The position numbers were made by a program, and so were the translations under genes. This document shows, piece after piece, positions 1 through 8,316 of a DNA stretch of 64,000 bases. A model generated the notes under the pieces. That model saw nothing but the letters and a program-made list of their open reading frames with translations, made no database searches and was not told the origin of the DNA. The DNA lies in the NCBI GenBank assembly GCA_963713625.1, contig CAVQMN010000009.1, forward strand, positions 124,001-188,000, written 5' to 3'. Within the stretch, counting starts at the first letter, position 1, and every line of letters starts with the position of its first letter. The DNA comes from Bog-756 sp963713625 (GTDB taxonomy: Bacteria; Actinomycetota; Acidimicrobiia; Acidimicrobiales; RAAP-2).

Positions 1-967
1 CCACGCCGAAAAAGCTCAGCAGCAGTGGCCCGATGGTCGAGTCGGAGAACGAGTGCACCGACTGCACGACACCGGACCGGGTCAGGAAGGTCCCGAGGAT
101 GGTCAGGCTGAAGGCGGCGACCACCAGTGAGAGGTTCCAGATCCTGAGTAGTCCACGACGCTGCTGGACCATCACCGAGTGGAGGTAGGCGGTCCCGACC
201 AGCCAGGGCAGGAGGGCGGCGTTCTCGACCGGGTCCCAGCCCCAGAACCCTCCCCAGCCCAGAACCTCGTAGGACCACCAGGCCCCCAACAGGATTCCCA
301 TGGTCAAGAAGGCCCAGGCGAACAGGGTCCACCGGCGGGTCTCCCCCTGCCAGTCGTCGTCGAGCTTGCCGGTGATCAGCGAGGCGATGGCAAAGGCGAA
401 GGGAAGCGTGAACCCCACCAGCCCCAGATAGAGCATGGGTGGGTGGATGAGGACCAGTGGGTTGTTCTGCAGCAGTGAGTTGGGCCCGGGCCCGTTGGCC
501 GGGATGGCCCCGGCGACGTGCTGGAACGGATCGGAGGGCCCGAGCATGAGGCCGAAGAAGAAGGCGGCGACCACGTAGACCACCAGGGTGGCCCAGCCGA
601 TGAGGTCGTCCCCCGAACGCCGGCGGAACCGCCAGACCATGGCGGTGGCGTAGCCGCCGAGTACCAGTCCCCACAACAGAATGGAGCCGGCCAGAGCCGA
701 CCACAGGCCGGTGATCGAATAGAGCACCGGGGTGTCCCGACTGTTGTTCTGGGCCACATAGGCCAGGGAGAAGTCGTGGGTGAGCAGGGCGTGCTCCATG
801 GCGACGATGGCGATCACCCCTCCGAGCAGGATCATCGGGGCGTAGATCTGGCCGTTGCGGACGATGGAGGCCCGGCCCTTGGCCAGTCCGGTGGCGATGA
901 CGATGATGCCGACCACGGCGGCCACGAACCCGAGAAGGACTCCGGTGTGGCCGAGTGCTCCGTTCAC
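1..967 (-). CDS. ccmF: Cytochrome c heme lyase CcmF (partial, 3' end off window)
   Basis: CcmF is the membrane heme lyase subunit of System I cytochrome c maturation; it attaches heme from CcmE to apocytochrome c on the outer face of the membrane. About 322 codons are visible, all in hydrophobic segments. The WWD signature WGGFWGWDPVEN lies near residues 238-249, and LIHPPMLYLG near 173-182 is also typical of the family. Start chosen at a GTG at 967, 43 bp after the ccmE stop. The gene continues beyond position 1, so the last part (normally about 600 residues in all) is unseen. CcmG and CcmH are not visible and could lie further left. Identification is secure. Confidence 0.95.
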   Translation of the reverse strand, partial: MNGALGHTGVLLGFVAAVVGIIVIATGLAKGRASIVRNGQIYAPMILLGGVIAIVAMEHALLTHDFSLAYVAQNNSRDTPVLYSITGLWSALAGSILLWGLVLGGYATAMVWRFRRRSGDDLIGWATLVVYVVAAFFFGLMLGPSDPFQHVAGAIPANGPGPNSLLQNNPLVLIHPPMLYLGLVGFTLPFAFAIASLITGKLDDDWQGETRRWTLFAWAFLTMGILLGAWWSYEVLGWGGFWGWDPVENAALLPWLVGTAYLHSVMVQQRRGLLRIWNLSLVVAAFSLTILGTFLTRSGVVQSVHSFSDSTIGPLLLSFFGV

Positions 968-1010
968 CGGGGGGAACCGGTGGGGCGCCGTCGGCCGGCT
1001 GGTCGGCCGG

Positions 1011-1532
1011 TCATCGCTTGGTCCCGTTCGGAGCCGTGACCCGACCGGGGTGGGCGGCGATGTAGTTCGACGAGTGCTTGACCAGGATCTGGTCGGAGAC
1101 GAAGACGGTCCCGCTGAAGTGGCCCACGGCGATGACCGGAATGTTCTTCTGGAAGAGCTGTGGGGGGCTGCCGGTGTTCTCGACCTGGAGCTTGGTTGCT
1201 CCCGCGGTGACCACGAAGTCGACCCCGTTCCGGGTGGGATGGATCGAACCGGGCTCGACCAGCCCTTCGAGGTTGAACGTCTGGGTGCCGAGGGAGGCCT
1301 TCTGGGCCATGGCCTGGTTGGCCGGCAGGTAGAAGTTGAGCGCGGAGCTCAGGCCTTTGGCCAACAGGAAGACCAGCGACCCGACCAGGACCACACCGAC
1401 GACGGCATACCGGAACCGGTGGCTGGTCCGCACCGGTGGCGGGGCCACCCGGGGTGGGGTGGGTCCACCGTCGTCGCCGCCCGGTCCGGTGGCACCCGCC
1501 GACGCGGACCCCACGGGTGGCGCGGTGGTCAT
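1011..1532 (-). CDS. ccmE: Cytochrome c-type biogenesis heme chaperone CcmE
   Basis: CcmE carries heme covalently and hands it to CcmF. The protein is 173 residues: a Pro/Gly-rich cytoplasmic tail of about 38 residues, one membrane anchor near 41-60, then a beta-barrel domain. The heme-binding His is H153 with Tyr at 157 (VKHSSNY), the same four-residue spacing as the family His/Tyr pair. The N-terminal tail is longer than in proteobacterial CcmE. Its ATG overlaps the ccmD stop (ATGA), so the two are probably translationally coupled. Confidence 0.93.
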   Translation of the reverse strand: MTTAPPVGSASAGATGPGGDDGGPTPPRVAPPPVRTSHRFRYAVVGVVLVGSLVFLLAKGLSSALNFYLPANQAMAQKASLGTQTFNLEGLVEPGSIHPTRNGVDFVVTAGATKLQVENTGSPPQLFQKNIPVIAVGHFSGTVFVSDQILVKHSSNYIAAHPGRVTAPNGTKR

Positions 1533-1681
1533 CGGTCAGGTCCCGGGTGTTCGATCTCGGCGTTGGCCGTGGCCACCCTCGCCGCGGCACGGGTGAGCCG
1601 GCGGCGGCGCCACACCAGCTGGACCCCGTAGAGGAACAGGATGGAGAGGACGATGGAGTAGCCGGCGATGACGTAGTTCAT
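1529..1681 (-). CDS. ccmD: CcmD-like small membrane protein (50 aa)
   Basis: A 50-codon gene fills the space between ccmC and ccmE. It overlaps both by ATGA junctions: its ATG overlaps the ccmC TGA and its TGA overlaps the ccmE ATG. The product has one hydrophobic segment at about residues 3-24, followed at once by a basic patch (WRRRRLTR), then a polar tail. This is the size, topology and position of CcmD, which helps release holo-CcmE from the CcmABC complex. Sequence conservation in CcmD is weak, so the call rests on topology and synteny. Confidence 0.8.
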   Translation of the reverse strand: MNYVIAGYSIVLSILFLYGVQLVWRRRRLTRAAARVATANAEIEHPGPDR

Positions 1682-2649
1682 CGAACCACCCGGTGGACGG
1701 CGGGAACGTCCGGTCCACCCACGCCGACCTGGGTGCCACCGGCCTCGTCGGCGGCGGCCCCGGCCACGACGGCAGCGGGTGCCCGCGACGGATCCGGGAG
1801 GTCGGCGGGAACCGGGGCGTCTCCGGAGCCCTGGGGGCGACGCGGGCGGTGGGGATCCTCGCCGGTGGCCATCCCTTCGCCCTGTCGCTCACGGAGCGCC
1901 ACCTCGAGCTCGCTGCCGCCCAACCAGTCCTCGAGGACGCCGATCCGGTAGCGCACGAGGAGCATCCACACGAAGACCAGGGTCAGGGCGATGAAGCTGA
2001 CCAGCAACGTCCACGCCATCGACCCGTGGATGGTGGGCGAGAGGTCGGGATTGATCACGGTCGCACCCTGATGGAGCGTCTTCCACCACAGCACGGAGAA
2101 GTGGTCGATGGGGATGTCGACGGCGGCGAAGAGGCAGACGAAAGCGCTGCGCTTGGCCCGCTTGTCGGGTTCGGCCGGCACCCGGCGGAGGGCCATGTAC
2201 CCGAGGAACAGCACCAAAAGGATGGCGGTGAGGGTCAGCCTGGCGTCCCAGGCCCAGTAGACGCCCCAGGTCGGCTTGCCCCAGATCGAACCCGAGATGA
2301 GCGTGCACACGTTGAACACCACGCCGACCTCGACCGCCGCCGCGGCCAGTCGGTCCCAGAACATCGACCGGGTGCGCGGCCAGAGGTAGAGCAGGCTGGC
2401 CACGGCGGCGAGACCGAAGGCCAGGTACAGGGCCACCCAGGCCACCCCGGGATGGATGTAGACGAGGCGGACCAGATTGCCCGGGACCGTGTTGCCCTGG
2501 GTGACGTCGGGCGGGGTCACCCACAGACCGAGCCACACGGTGGCCGCCACCCCCACCGCGGCGGCGATGCCGATGATCCGGACCGTCAGCCGGGCGCGGT
2601 CGGACTGCACCGGGGGAACGAACCCGTCTTGTCGCGGTTGTGGACTCAC
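1678..2649 (-). CDS. ccmC: Heme exporter / heme-handling protein CcmC
   Basis: CcmC is an integral membrane protein that loads heme onto CcmE. The 323-residue product has six hydrophobic segments and the tryptophan-rich motif WGKPTWGVYWAWD at about 123-135. Conserved histidines flank it (H66 in YIHPG and H183 in IDHFSVLWW), matching the heme-ligand positions of the family. The GTG start at 2649 overlaps the ccmB stop (GTGA). The C-terminal 75 residues form a hydrophilic, Ala/Pro/Gly-rich tail not found in typical 245-residue CcmC. In-frame sequence upstream of the GTG lies inside ccmB and is not part of this gene. Confidence 0.93.
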   Translation of the reverse strand: MSPQPRQDGFVPPVQSDRARLTVRIIGIAAAVGVAATVWLGLWVTPPDVTQGNTVPGNLVRLVYIHPGVAWVALYLAFGLAAVASLLYLWPRTRSMFWDRLAAAAVEVGVVFNVCTLISGSIWGKPTWGVYWAWDARLTLTAILLVLFLGYMALRRVPAEPDKRAKRSAFVCLFAAVDIPIDHFSVLWWKTLHQGATVINPDLSPTIHGSMAWTLLVSFIALTLVFVWMLLVRYRIGVLEDWLGGSELEVALRERQGEGMATGEDPHRPRRPQGSGDAPVPADLPDPSRAPAAVVAGAAADEAGGTQVGVGGPDVPAVHRVVR

Positions 2650-3317
2650 GCTGACTCCTGGATGGGGCCGTAGACGACAACGCCGAGGGCCAGATAGACG
2701 GCGTCGAACACCACCAGCAGCCGCAGCCACTGGCTCCCGTCGGCGGGCACGCCGCCGGCCAGTGCCGCCTGCCAGATGCGGGTGCCGGCCAGCAGGACGG
2801 GGGCGGCGATGGGCAGCAGCAGGAAGGGCAGCAGCGTCTCTTTGACCCGGAGGCCGGCGGAGAGCGCCCCGTAGAGGGTGCCGGTGGCCGCCAGCCCGAT
2901 GGTTCCGAGCACGCAGGAGGCGATGATGAGCCACGGCTGTTCGATCCTGGCCCCGTAGAGCAGGGTGACCCCCAACCCGAGGACCACCTCGAGCACCACC
3001 AGCTGGGCGGCCACGGCTGCGGCCTTGCCCAGGAAGAGCCCGGCCGGATCCAGCCCGGAGAGGCGCAGGGCGTCCCGGGCCCCGTCGACCGATTCGACCG
3101 AGACGCTCCGCTGGATGGCCAGCACGGTGCAGAACAGCACCGCCACCCAGAACAGGCCGGGGGCCCCCTTGGCCATCAGGGTGCGATCGGGGCCGAGGGC
3201 GAAGGCGAACAGCCCGAGGGCCACGATCCCGAACGGTGCCACCTGGGAGAGGGCGACCCGGGACCGCGCCTCGATGCGCAGGTCCTTCCCGGCCACCAGG
3301 ACGGTGTCACGCCACAT
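2646..3317 (-). CDS. ccmB: Heme ABC exporter permease CcmB
   Basis: CcmB is the permease partner of the CcmA ATPase in the CcmABC complex that remodels heme-CcmE. The 223-residue product is almost entirely hydrophobic with about six membrane spans. It begins MWRDTVLVAGKDLRIEARSR, typical of the family N-terminus (RDL-E-R). I chose the ATG at 3317, inside the last codons of ccmA, which gives the usual length of about 220; an in-frame start at 3407 would add 30 proline-rich residues antisense to nothing and is less likely. Confidence 0.9.
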   Translation of the reverse strand: MWRDTVLVAGKDLRIEARSRVALSQVAPFGIVALGLFAFALGPDRTLMAKGAPGLFWVAVLFCTVLAIQRSVSVESVDGARDALRLSGLDPAGLFLGKAAAVAAQLVVLEVVLGLGVTLLYGARIEQPWLIIASCVLGTIGLAATGTLYGALSAGLRVKETLLPFLLLPIAAPVLLAGTRIWQAALAGGVPADGSQWLRLLVVFDAVYLALGVVVYGPIQESA

Positions 3318-4155
3318 GGGCCACCTGCCCCCCCGGGGGTCGGGCGCCGGGCAGGACGACAGCGGGAGCAGGGTCAGGAGCGGGCGGGACAGGACCGGTG
3401 CGCTCACCCTCCCCCTCGGTGCTGCTCTCCCCCGACGGCCCGGCGACGCCGTCCCCGACCGTCCCAGCGGAGGTGTCGCCGGCCGGCCCGATGACGCGTT
3501 CGCCGGTCACCCGACCCCCGGTGACCACCACCGCCCGGGTGGCCAGGGATTCGACGAAGTCGGCCTCGTGGGAGGCGATCACCACGGTGATGCCGGAACG
3601 CGTCGCTTCCGAGACCAACTGGTTGAGTGTCTCCCGGGCCGATGCGTCGAGCCCGGCGTGGGGCTCGTCGAGCAGCCACAGCTCGGGCCAGCGGGCGGCC
3701 AGGACGGCCAGGGCCACCCGCCGACGCTGACCGGCCGAGAGCTTCGAGGCACTCGTCTTGAGCAGGCGGCCGACGAGTCCGAGCCGGGCGCAGGCCTCGT
3801 CGATCCGTCCGGTGTCCCCTCCCGAGGCCCGGACGGCGAAGCGGACGTTCTCCCCCACGGTCAGATCGTCGTAGAGGTGGGAGGCATGGGAGAGCAGGCC
3901 CACCCGCCTCCGCACCTGGTTGCGCTGGCGGACCGGGTCGAAGCCGAGCACCCTGACCTGCCCCGACGTGAGGGCCACGAGTCCGGCGCACACCCGCAGC
4001 AGGCTGGTCTTCCCGGCTCCGTTCGGACCTTCGACCAGCACCGTCTCGCCCCGGGCGATGTCGAGGTCCACCCCGGCGAGCAGGGGGAATCGTCCGGACA
4101 ATGCGACGGCACCGTGGAGGGAGATCGCTGGAGAGGGAGGGGCTGGAGAGGCCAT
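3307..4155 (-). CDS. ccmA: Heme ABC exporter ATP-binding protein CcmA
   Basis: This is the ATPase of CcmABC. The 282-residue protein carries a Walker A motif GPNGAGKT at 43-50, the ABC signature LSAGQ at 139-143, Walker B LWLLDEP at 159-165 and a switch His further on (ASHEADF). CcmA proteins are usually about 200-210 residues; here a 60-residue low-complexity Gly/Pro/Ala tail follows the ATPase core. The end overlaps the start of ccmB. It is separated from ccdA by 107 bp, so it may have its own promoter (a TAGCAT hexamer lies 11 bases before the ATG). Confidence 0.92.
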   Translation of the reverse strand: MASPAPPSPAISLHGAVALSGRFPLLAGVDLDIARGETVLVEGPNGAGKTSLLRVCAGLVALTSGQVRVLGFDPVRQRNQVRRRVGLLSHASHLYDDLTVGENVRFAVRASGGDTGRIDEACARLGLVGRLLKTSASKLSAGQRRRVALAVLAARWPELWLLDEPHAGLDASARETLNQLVSEATRSGITVVIASHEADFVESLATRAVVVTGGRVTGERVIGPAGDTSAGTVGDGVAGPSGESSTEGEGERTGPVPPAPDPAPAVVLPGARPPGGQVAHVA

Positions 4156-4262
4156 AACCGGGCCTCATGCTACGGGGGCCTGGGTTCAGGGGCCAGGCGG
4201 GGGCAGGGTCGACGGCCGGCTCGCGCCACCAGAAGGGCGGTCGGGCGGGTCAGCGCGGCCGG

Positions 4263-5258
4263 TCAGCTCGAAGACAACCGATCGAGATGCAGGTCACGGA
4301 ACCAATTGGACAGGTGATCGGCGATGAGGCCCACGTTGCCGGTCAAGAGGAGCAGGCCGAAGACGATCAGGATCGCCCCGCCGACCAGGTCGACGACACG
4401 GAGCCGGCTCCGCACCCGGGCCAGCGCGTCGGTCATCCGTCCGAAGGCCAGCCCACTCAACAGGAAGGGGACCCCGAGCCCGATGGAGTAGGCCAGCAGC
4501 AGGGCGATGCCGCCGGTGGGCGATCCCCCGTTGCCCGCAGCCAGCGTGAGCACGCTGCCGAGGACCGGTCCGATACACGGCGTCCAGGCGAAGGCGAAGG
4601 CCATCCCCATCACGGGAGGGGCCCAGGCCCCCAGCACCGAAGGGCGGACGGTGAACCGCCGCTCGCCGGTCAGCGCGGCAGGGAGGCCGACGCCGGCGGC
4701 CATGGCCATCAGCATGGCCCCGAACACGACGATGGCGATCCCCGACACTGTCTCGAGGGTTCGCTGATGGGTGAGGAACAACCTCCCGACGGCCGAGGCC
4801 GAGGCTCCGAGGATGGTGAATATCACCGTGAATCCGGCGATGAAGGCCAGGATCCCGCGCAGGAGATGGCTGCGCTGGCGACGCAGGTCGGCCGGGCTGG
4901 GCCGGCCCCCGCCGACCGGGGCATCCGCGGCGGCACTGCCGGGGTCGGCACTGCCGGGGATGACACTGCCGGGGATGGCACTGCCGGGGATGACACTGCC
5001 GGGGTCGGCACTGCCGGCGACGGGGCCGTCCGGAAGGCCGGGCCGACCGTTCGGACCGGCGGCGACGGCCACCGGAGAGGGCGCCGGTCGGGATACCGGT
5101 CGCAGGGCGTCGAGCTCCGCGGCGGACAGGCCGGACACCATCGACAGGTATGCGGGCACCAGCGGCAGCACGCAGGGGGAGAGGAACGACAACATGCCCG
5201 CGCCGAAGGCCACCAGGAGGCCCAGGGGGTCGGCGTGGATCGCCGCCAGGACGGCCAT
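4263..5258 (-). CDS. ccdA: CcdA/DsbD-family thiol-disulfide carrier with repeat insertion
   Basis: CcdA moves reducing equivalents across the membrane to keep apocytochrome cysteines reduced. The product has about six membrane spans and the two catalytic cysteines in their usual settings: SFLSPCVLPL in the first span and AWTPCIGP in the fourth. At 331 residues it is about 90 longer than usual. The excess is a hydrophilic insertion after the first span (about residues 50-120) that contains six tandem copies of a PGSxx pentapeptide. Position next to ccmA-F supports a role in cytochrome c maturation. The start lies 6 bp after the gmd stop. Confidence 0.87.
   Translation of the reverse strand: MAVLAAIHADPLGLLVAFGAGMLSFLSPCVLPLVPAYLSMVSGLSAAELDALRPVSRPAPSPVAVAAGPNGRPGLPDGPVAGSADPGSVIPGSAIPGSVIPGSADPGSAAADAPVGGGRPSPADLRRQRSHLLRGILAFIAGFTVIFTILGASASAVGRLFLTHQRTLETVSGIAIVVFGAMLMAMAAGVGLPAALTGERRFTVRPSVLGAWAPPVMGMAFAFAWTPCIGPVLGSVLTLAAGNGGSPTGGIALLLAYSIGLGVPFLLSGLAFGRMTDALARVRSRLRVVDLVGGAILIVFGLLLLTGNVGLIADHLSNWFRDLHLDRLSSS
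4932..5021. repeat. In-frame 15-bp tandem repeat (6 copies) in ccdA
   Basis: Six adjacent 15-bp units of the form GGCACTGCCGGGGTC with few substitutions. They encode five-residue PGSxx units (PGSAD, PGSVI, PGSAI) in the hydrophilic insertion of the CcdA-like protein. The unit length keeps the frame. Confidence 0.92.
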
Positions 5259-5264
5259 GGGCGC

Positions 5265-6236
5265 CTAGGCCAGCTGGCTCTTCACCAGCGCCAGGTCGGC
5301 CTCGACCATCATCTGCACCAGCGCCGGGAAGTCGACGTCGCGGTGCCAGCCGAGGATCTTCTCCGACCGGGACGGGTCACCGACCAGCAGGTCGACCTCT
5401 GCGGGCCGGAGGAACCGCTCATCGATCACCACATGCTGTTCCCAGTCGAGCCCCACGGCGGAGAAGGACAGCTCGACCAGCTCCTTCACGGAGTGGGTCT
5501 CGCCGGTGGCCACCACGTAGTCGTCAGGCTTGTCCTGTTGGAGCATCAGCCACATGGCCCGCACGTAGTCGGCCGCAAATCCCCAGTCACGCTGGGCATC
5601 GAGGTTGCCGAGCGGCAGCTTCTCGTCGATGCCGGCCTTGATCCGGGCCACCCCGTGGGTCACCTTCCGGGTGACGAACTCGAGGCCCCGCCTCGGTGAC
5701 TCGTGGTTGAAGAGGATTCCCGACGATGCATGGAGGCCGTAGCTTTCCCGGTAGTTGACGGTGATCCAGTGGCCGTAGACCTTGGCCACGCCGTAGGGAC
5801 TGCGGGGATAGAACGGCGTTGACTCCCGTTGCGGCACTTCGAGGACCTTGCCGAACATCTCCGACGAGCTGGCCTGATAGAACCGGATCTCCGGGTCGAC
5901 GATCCGGATGGCGTCGAGGACCCGGGTCACCCCGAGGGCCGTGGTCTCCCCGGTCAGGACGGGCTGGCTCCACGATGTCTGGACGAAGGACTGGGCGGCC
6001 AGGTTGTAGACCTCGGTCGGGTGGTTGTCCCGCAGGATGTTGATCATCGACACCTCGTCGAGGAGGTCCCCGGCCACCAGCGTGATGCGGTCCTGGATGT
6101 GGGCGATCCGCTCGAAGTTGAGGGTGCTCGACCGGCGGACCATCCCGCAGACCTCATATCCCTGGTCCAGCAGGAATTCGGCCAGGTAGGAGCCGTCCTG
6201 GCCGGTGATGCCGGTGATCAGTGCTCGTTTCGCCAT
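5265..6236 (-). CDS. gmd: GDP-mannose 4,6-dehydratase
   Basis: Converts GDP-D-mannose to GDP-4-keto-6-deoxy-D-mannose, the precursor of GDP-fucose, GDP-rhamnose and related sugars. The 323-residue extended short-chain dehydrogenase shows the NADP-binding TGITGQDGSYLAE at 8-20, SSSEMFG at 123-129, catalytic Tyr148 and Lys152 (YGVAK), and the family block NHESPRRG. Start ATG follows GAGGAG. No epimerase/reductase (fcl, rmd) is adjacent; a glycosyltransferase lies 1 kb upstream on the other strand. It sits between a crotonase gene (18 bp upstream) and ccdA (6 bp downstream). Confidence 0.94.
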   Translation of the reverse strand: MAKRALITGITGQDGSYLAEFLLDQGYEVCGMVRRSSTLNFERIAHIQDRITLVAGDLLDEVSMINILRDNHPTEVYNLAAQSFVQTSWSQPVLTGETTALGVTRVLDAIRIVDPEIRFYQASSSEMFGKVLEVPQRESTPFYPRSPYGVAKVYGHWITVNYRESYGLHASSGILFNHESPRRGLEFVTRKVTHGVARIKAGIDEKLPLGNLDAQRDWGFAADYVRAMWLMLQQDKPDDYVVATGETHSVKELVELSFSAVGLDWEQHVVIDERFLRPAEVDLLVGDPSRSEKILGWHRDVDFPALVQMMVEADLALVKSQLA

Positions 6237-6254
6237 TCAGGAGCTCCTCGGGTC

Positions 6255-7124
6255 TCAGTGCATTTCGGTGTCGTCGGTGCCCGTCTGCCAGGACGGCGAT
6301 CGCTTTTCGGTGAAGGCGGCGATCCCCTCGGCAGCTTCGGCTGTCTGGCTGGTGACCGTCAGCATGGCATGGAGGTAGGGAAGTGCCTCTGTCGCCGCTG
6401 AGTCCAGCACAGCGTAGAACGATTCGCGACCCATTCTCATCACACCGGGCGGTTTCGAGGCCAGCACGGCGGCCATCTCCGCCACCTCGGCGTCGAGCCG
6501 GTCGGTGGCCACCACCTTGGTGACGAAGCCGATGCGCTCGGCCTCTTCGGCTCCGACCACCCGGCTGGTGAGCATCAGCTCGAGGGCCTTCTTCGGGGGC
6601 ATCGACCGCAACATGGGGACGGTGACCATGTAGGGCCAGAGCCCCACGTTGAGCTCGGGGGCCCCGAACCGGGCCTGGTCCGAGGCGATGACCATGTCGC
6701 AGGCCAGGGCCAGTCCGAACCCACCGGCCATGGCCCAGCCCTGCACCCGGGCGATGGTGGGCTTGCCCAGGTGCCACAGCTGCTCGAACAGCTCGGCCAG
6801 CCAACCCCGGGCCATGTGGTGGTCGGCGTACTCGTCGGTGACTCCTCCCGGACTGTGGGGAACCATGCCCGACAGATCTGCTCCGGCACAGAACGCCTTG
6901 TCGCCGGCGCCGGTCAGCACCACCACCCGCACGGCCGGGTCGTCCTTGGCCCGAGCCACCTCTTGACGCAGCCGTGCGATGACCTCCCAGGTCATGGCGT
7001 TACGGCGCTCCGGGCGGTTGATGGTCAGGGTCAGGACCGGGCCCTGCCGGCCGGAGAGGACATCGGAGCCCGACCGGTCGGCGGGAGCGGTCGGTTCTGG
7101 TTCGGCTTCAGCTGCTGCAGGCAC
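6255..7124 (-). CDS. Enoyl-CoA hydratase/isomerase (crotonase) family protein
   Basis: A 289-residue crotonase-fold protein. The first oxyanion-hole region (FCAGADLSGM) and the second (AMAGGFGLALACD) are present, followed by FGAPELNVG. The glutamate corresponding to rat Glu164 is kept (PEL), but the residue at the Glu144 position is glycine (GGFGLA), so simple hydratase chemistry is doubtful; isomerase or other CoA chemistry is possible. I chose the GTG at 7124 because TACCGT lies exactly six bases before it, a leaderless promoter pattern seen through the window; an ATG at 7169 would add 15 residues. It is the first gene of the gmd-ccd-ccm strand. Confidence 0.85.
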   Translation of the reverse strand: MPAAAEAEPEPTAPADRSGSDVLSGRQGPVLTLTINRPERRNAMTWEVIARLRQEVARAKDDPAVRVVVLTGAGDKAFCAGADLSGMVPHSPGGVTDEYADHHMARGWLAELFEQLWHLGKPTIARVQGWAMAGGFGLALACDMVIASDQARFGAPELNVGLWPYMVTVPMLRSMPPKKALELMLTSRVVGAEEAERIGFVTKVVATDRLDAEVAEMAAVLASKPPGVMRMGRESFYAVLDSAATEALPYLHAMLTVTSQTAEAAEGIAAFTEKRSPSWQTGTDDTEMH

Positions 7125-7136
7125 CGGACGACGGTA
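7125..7136 (-). promoter_or_regulatory. Leaderless-type -10 element for the crotonase gene
   Basis: TACCGT (7136-7131) then six bases, then the GTG start. Pattern as at ten other genes in the window. Confidence 0.6.
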
Positions 7137-7184
7137 GCCCGCCCGCCGGAGCACGGGCCACAACGACATCCGACCGGGGCCAAC

Positions 7185-7196
7185 TACGGTGACGCC
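7185..7196 (+). promoter_or_regulatory. Candidate leaderless -10 element for the glycosyltransferase
   Basis: TACGGT (7185-7190) followed by six bases and an ATT codon in the frame of the glycosyltransferase. No ATG, GTG or TTG is available in that frame near the conserved N-terminus. Confidence 0.4.
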
Positions 7197-8261
7197 ATTC
7201 CGACCGCAGCCCTGCTCTCCTTCCGACTCGGCGGTTCCGACGGGGTGTCCATCGAAGCGGCCAAGTGGCGGTGGGCCCTGGGCGAACTCGGGTTCACCAC
7301 CGTCACCGTGGCCGGTGACGGGGACGCCGACCGCCTGGTCGGCGGGCTCTCCATCGACGCCGCCGAGCCGCCCAGCCGCGCCGAGCTGGCCGCCGCCCTC
7401 GACGACGCCGACGTGGTCGTGGTGGAGAACCTCTGCTCCCTCCCGCTCAATCCCCCAGCGGCAGCCGCGGCCGCCTCCCTCCTCGCCGGGAGGCCGGCCA
7501 TCCTCCACCACCACGACCTCCCCTGGCAGCGTCCCCACTTCCTCGGGGAGCCACCACCTCCGGTCGACCCCCATTGGCGTCATGTGACCATCAACGAGCT
7601 GAGTCGACGCCAGCTGGCCGACCGGGGCATCGCCGCCACCACCGTGTACAACACCTTCGCCGTCCCCGAGACGGCCCCGACGGGACCCACCAGCCCCGGG
7701 GGTACCCCGCCGAGCCGCGGACCGTCGACCCGGCGGGCACTGGGTATCGGCGACGACGCTCGGCTGGTGCTCCAGCCCACCCGGGCCATCCCCCGCAAGA
7801 ACGTGGCCGGCGGCCTGCGGGCGGCCACCGAGTTGGAGGCGACCTACTGGCTGCTCGGTCCGGCCGAGGACGGGTACGGCCCGGAACTCGACAGTCTGGT
7901 GGCAGAAGCCCGATGCCCGGTCATCCTGGGCACACCGGAGGGAGCGGCCGGTCTCACCGTCAACGAGGCCTACGAGGCCTGCGACGTGGTGGCCCTGCCC
8001 TCCACCTGGGAGGGGTTCGGCAACCCCACCATCGAGTCGGTCGTGCACCGGCGCCCGCTGGTCATCGGGCCCTATCCGGTGGCGGACGAGCTCGCCGCCT
8101 TCGGGTTCGACTGGTTCGCCCTCTCCGAGATGTCCCGGCTCCTGTCCTGGCTGGAGGACCCCGACCCCGGCCTGCTGGACGGAAACCTGGCCGTGGCGTC
8201 CGCCCACTTCTCGCAGCGCGACCTGCCCGACAGGATCGCCTCGGTGATGCCTCCGCTCTGA
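7197..8261 (+). CDS. GT-B fold glycosyltransferase (start uncertain)
   Basis: A glycosyltransferase of the GT4-like type. The N-terminus ALLSFRLGGSDGVSIEAAKW is the usual opening of this family, and the C-terminal donor-site motif WEGFGNPTIESV (E-x7-E type) binds the nucleotide sugar. About 350 residues. The family N-terminus is reached without any ATG/GTG/TTG in frame; the nearest upstream one is far inside the antisense crotonase gene. I placed the start at ATT 7197, supported only by a TACGGT hexamer six bases before it; CTG 7212 is an alternative. Substrate unknown; gmd nearby suggests surface polysaccharide work. Confidence 0.75.
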   Translation: MPTAALLSFRLGGSDGVSIEAAKWRWALGELGFTTVTVAGDGDADRLVGGLSIDAAEPPSRAELAAALDDADVVVVENLCSLPLNPPAAAAAASLLAGRPAILHHHDLPWQRPHFLGEPPPPVDPHWRHVTINELSRRQLADRGIAATTVYNTFAVPETAPTGPTSPGGTPPSRGPSTRRALGIGDDARLVLQPTRAIPRKNVAGGLRAATELEATYWLLGPAEDGYGPELDSLVAEARCPVILGTPEGAAGLTVNEAYEACDVVALPSTWEGFGNPTIESVVHRRPLVIGPYPVADELAAFGFDWFALSEMSRLLSWLEDPDPGLLDGNLAVASAHFSQRDLPDRIASVMPPL

Positions 8262-8303
8262 ACGCGCCCCGAGCCGGCGCCCGGAACGCCGAGGACCCGG
8301 GAG

Positions 8304-8316
8304 TACCATGACCGGG
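8304..8316 (+). promoter_or_regulatory. Leaderless-type -10 element for TetR gene
   Basis: TACCAT (8304-8309), seven bases, then ATG 8317. It overlaps an in-frame ATG at 8308, which argues that 8317 is the real start. Confidence 0.55.

Noticed and set aside
4167..5699. Large plus-strand open frame opposite ccdA and gmd
   Set aside because: Both opposite-strand genes have clear catalytic motifs; the plus frame is Gly/Glu/His-rich shadow coding.
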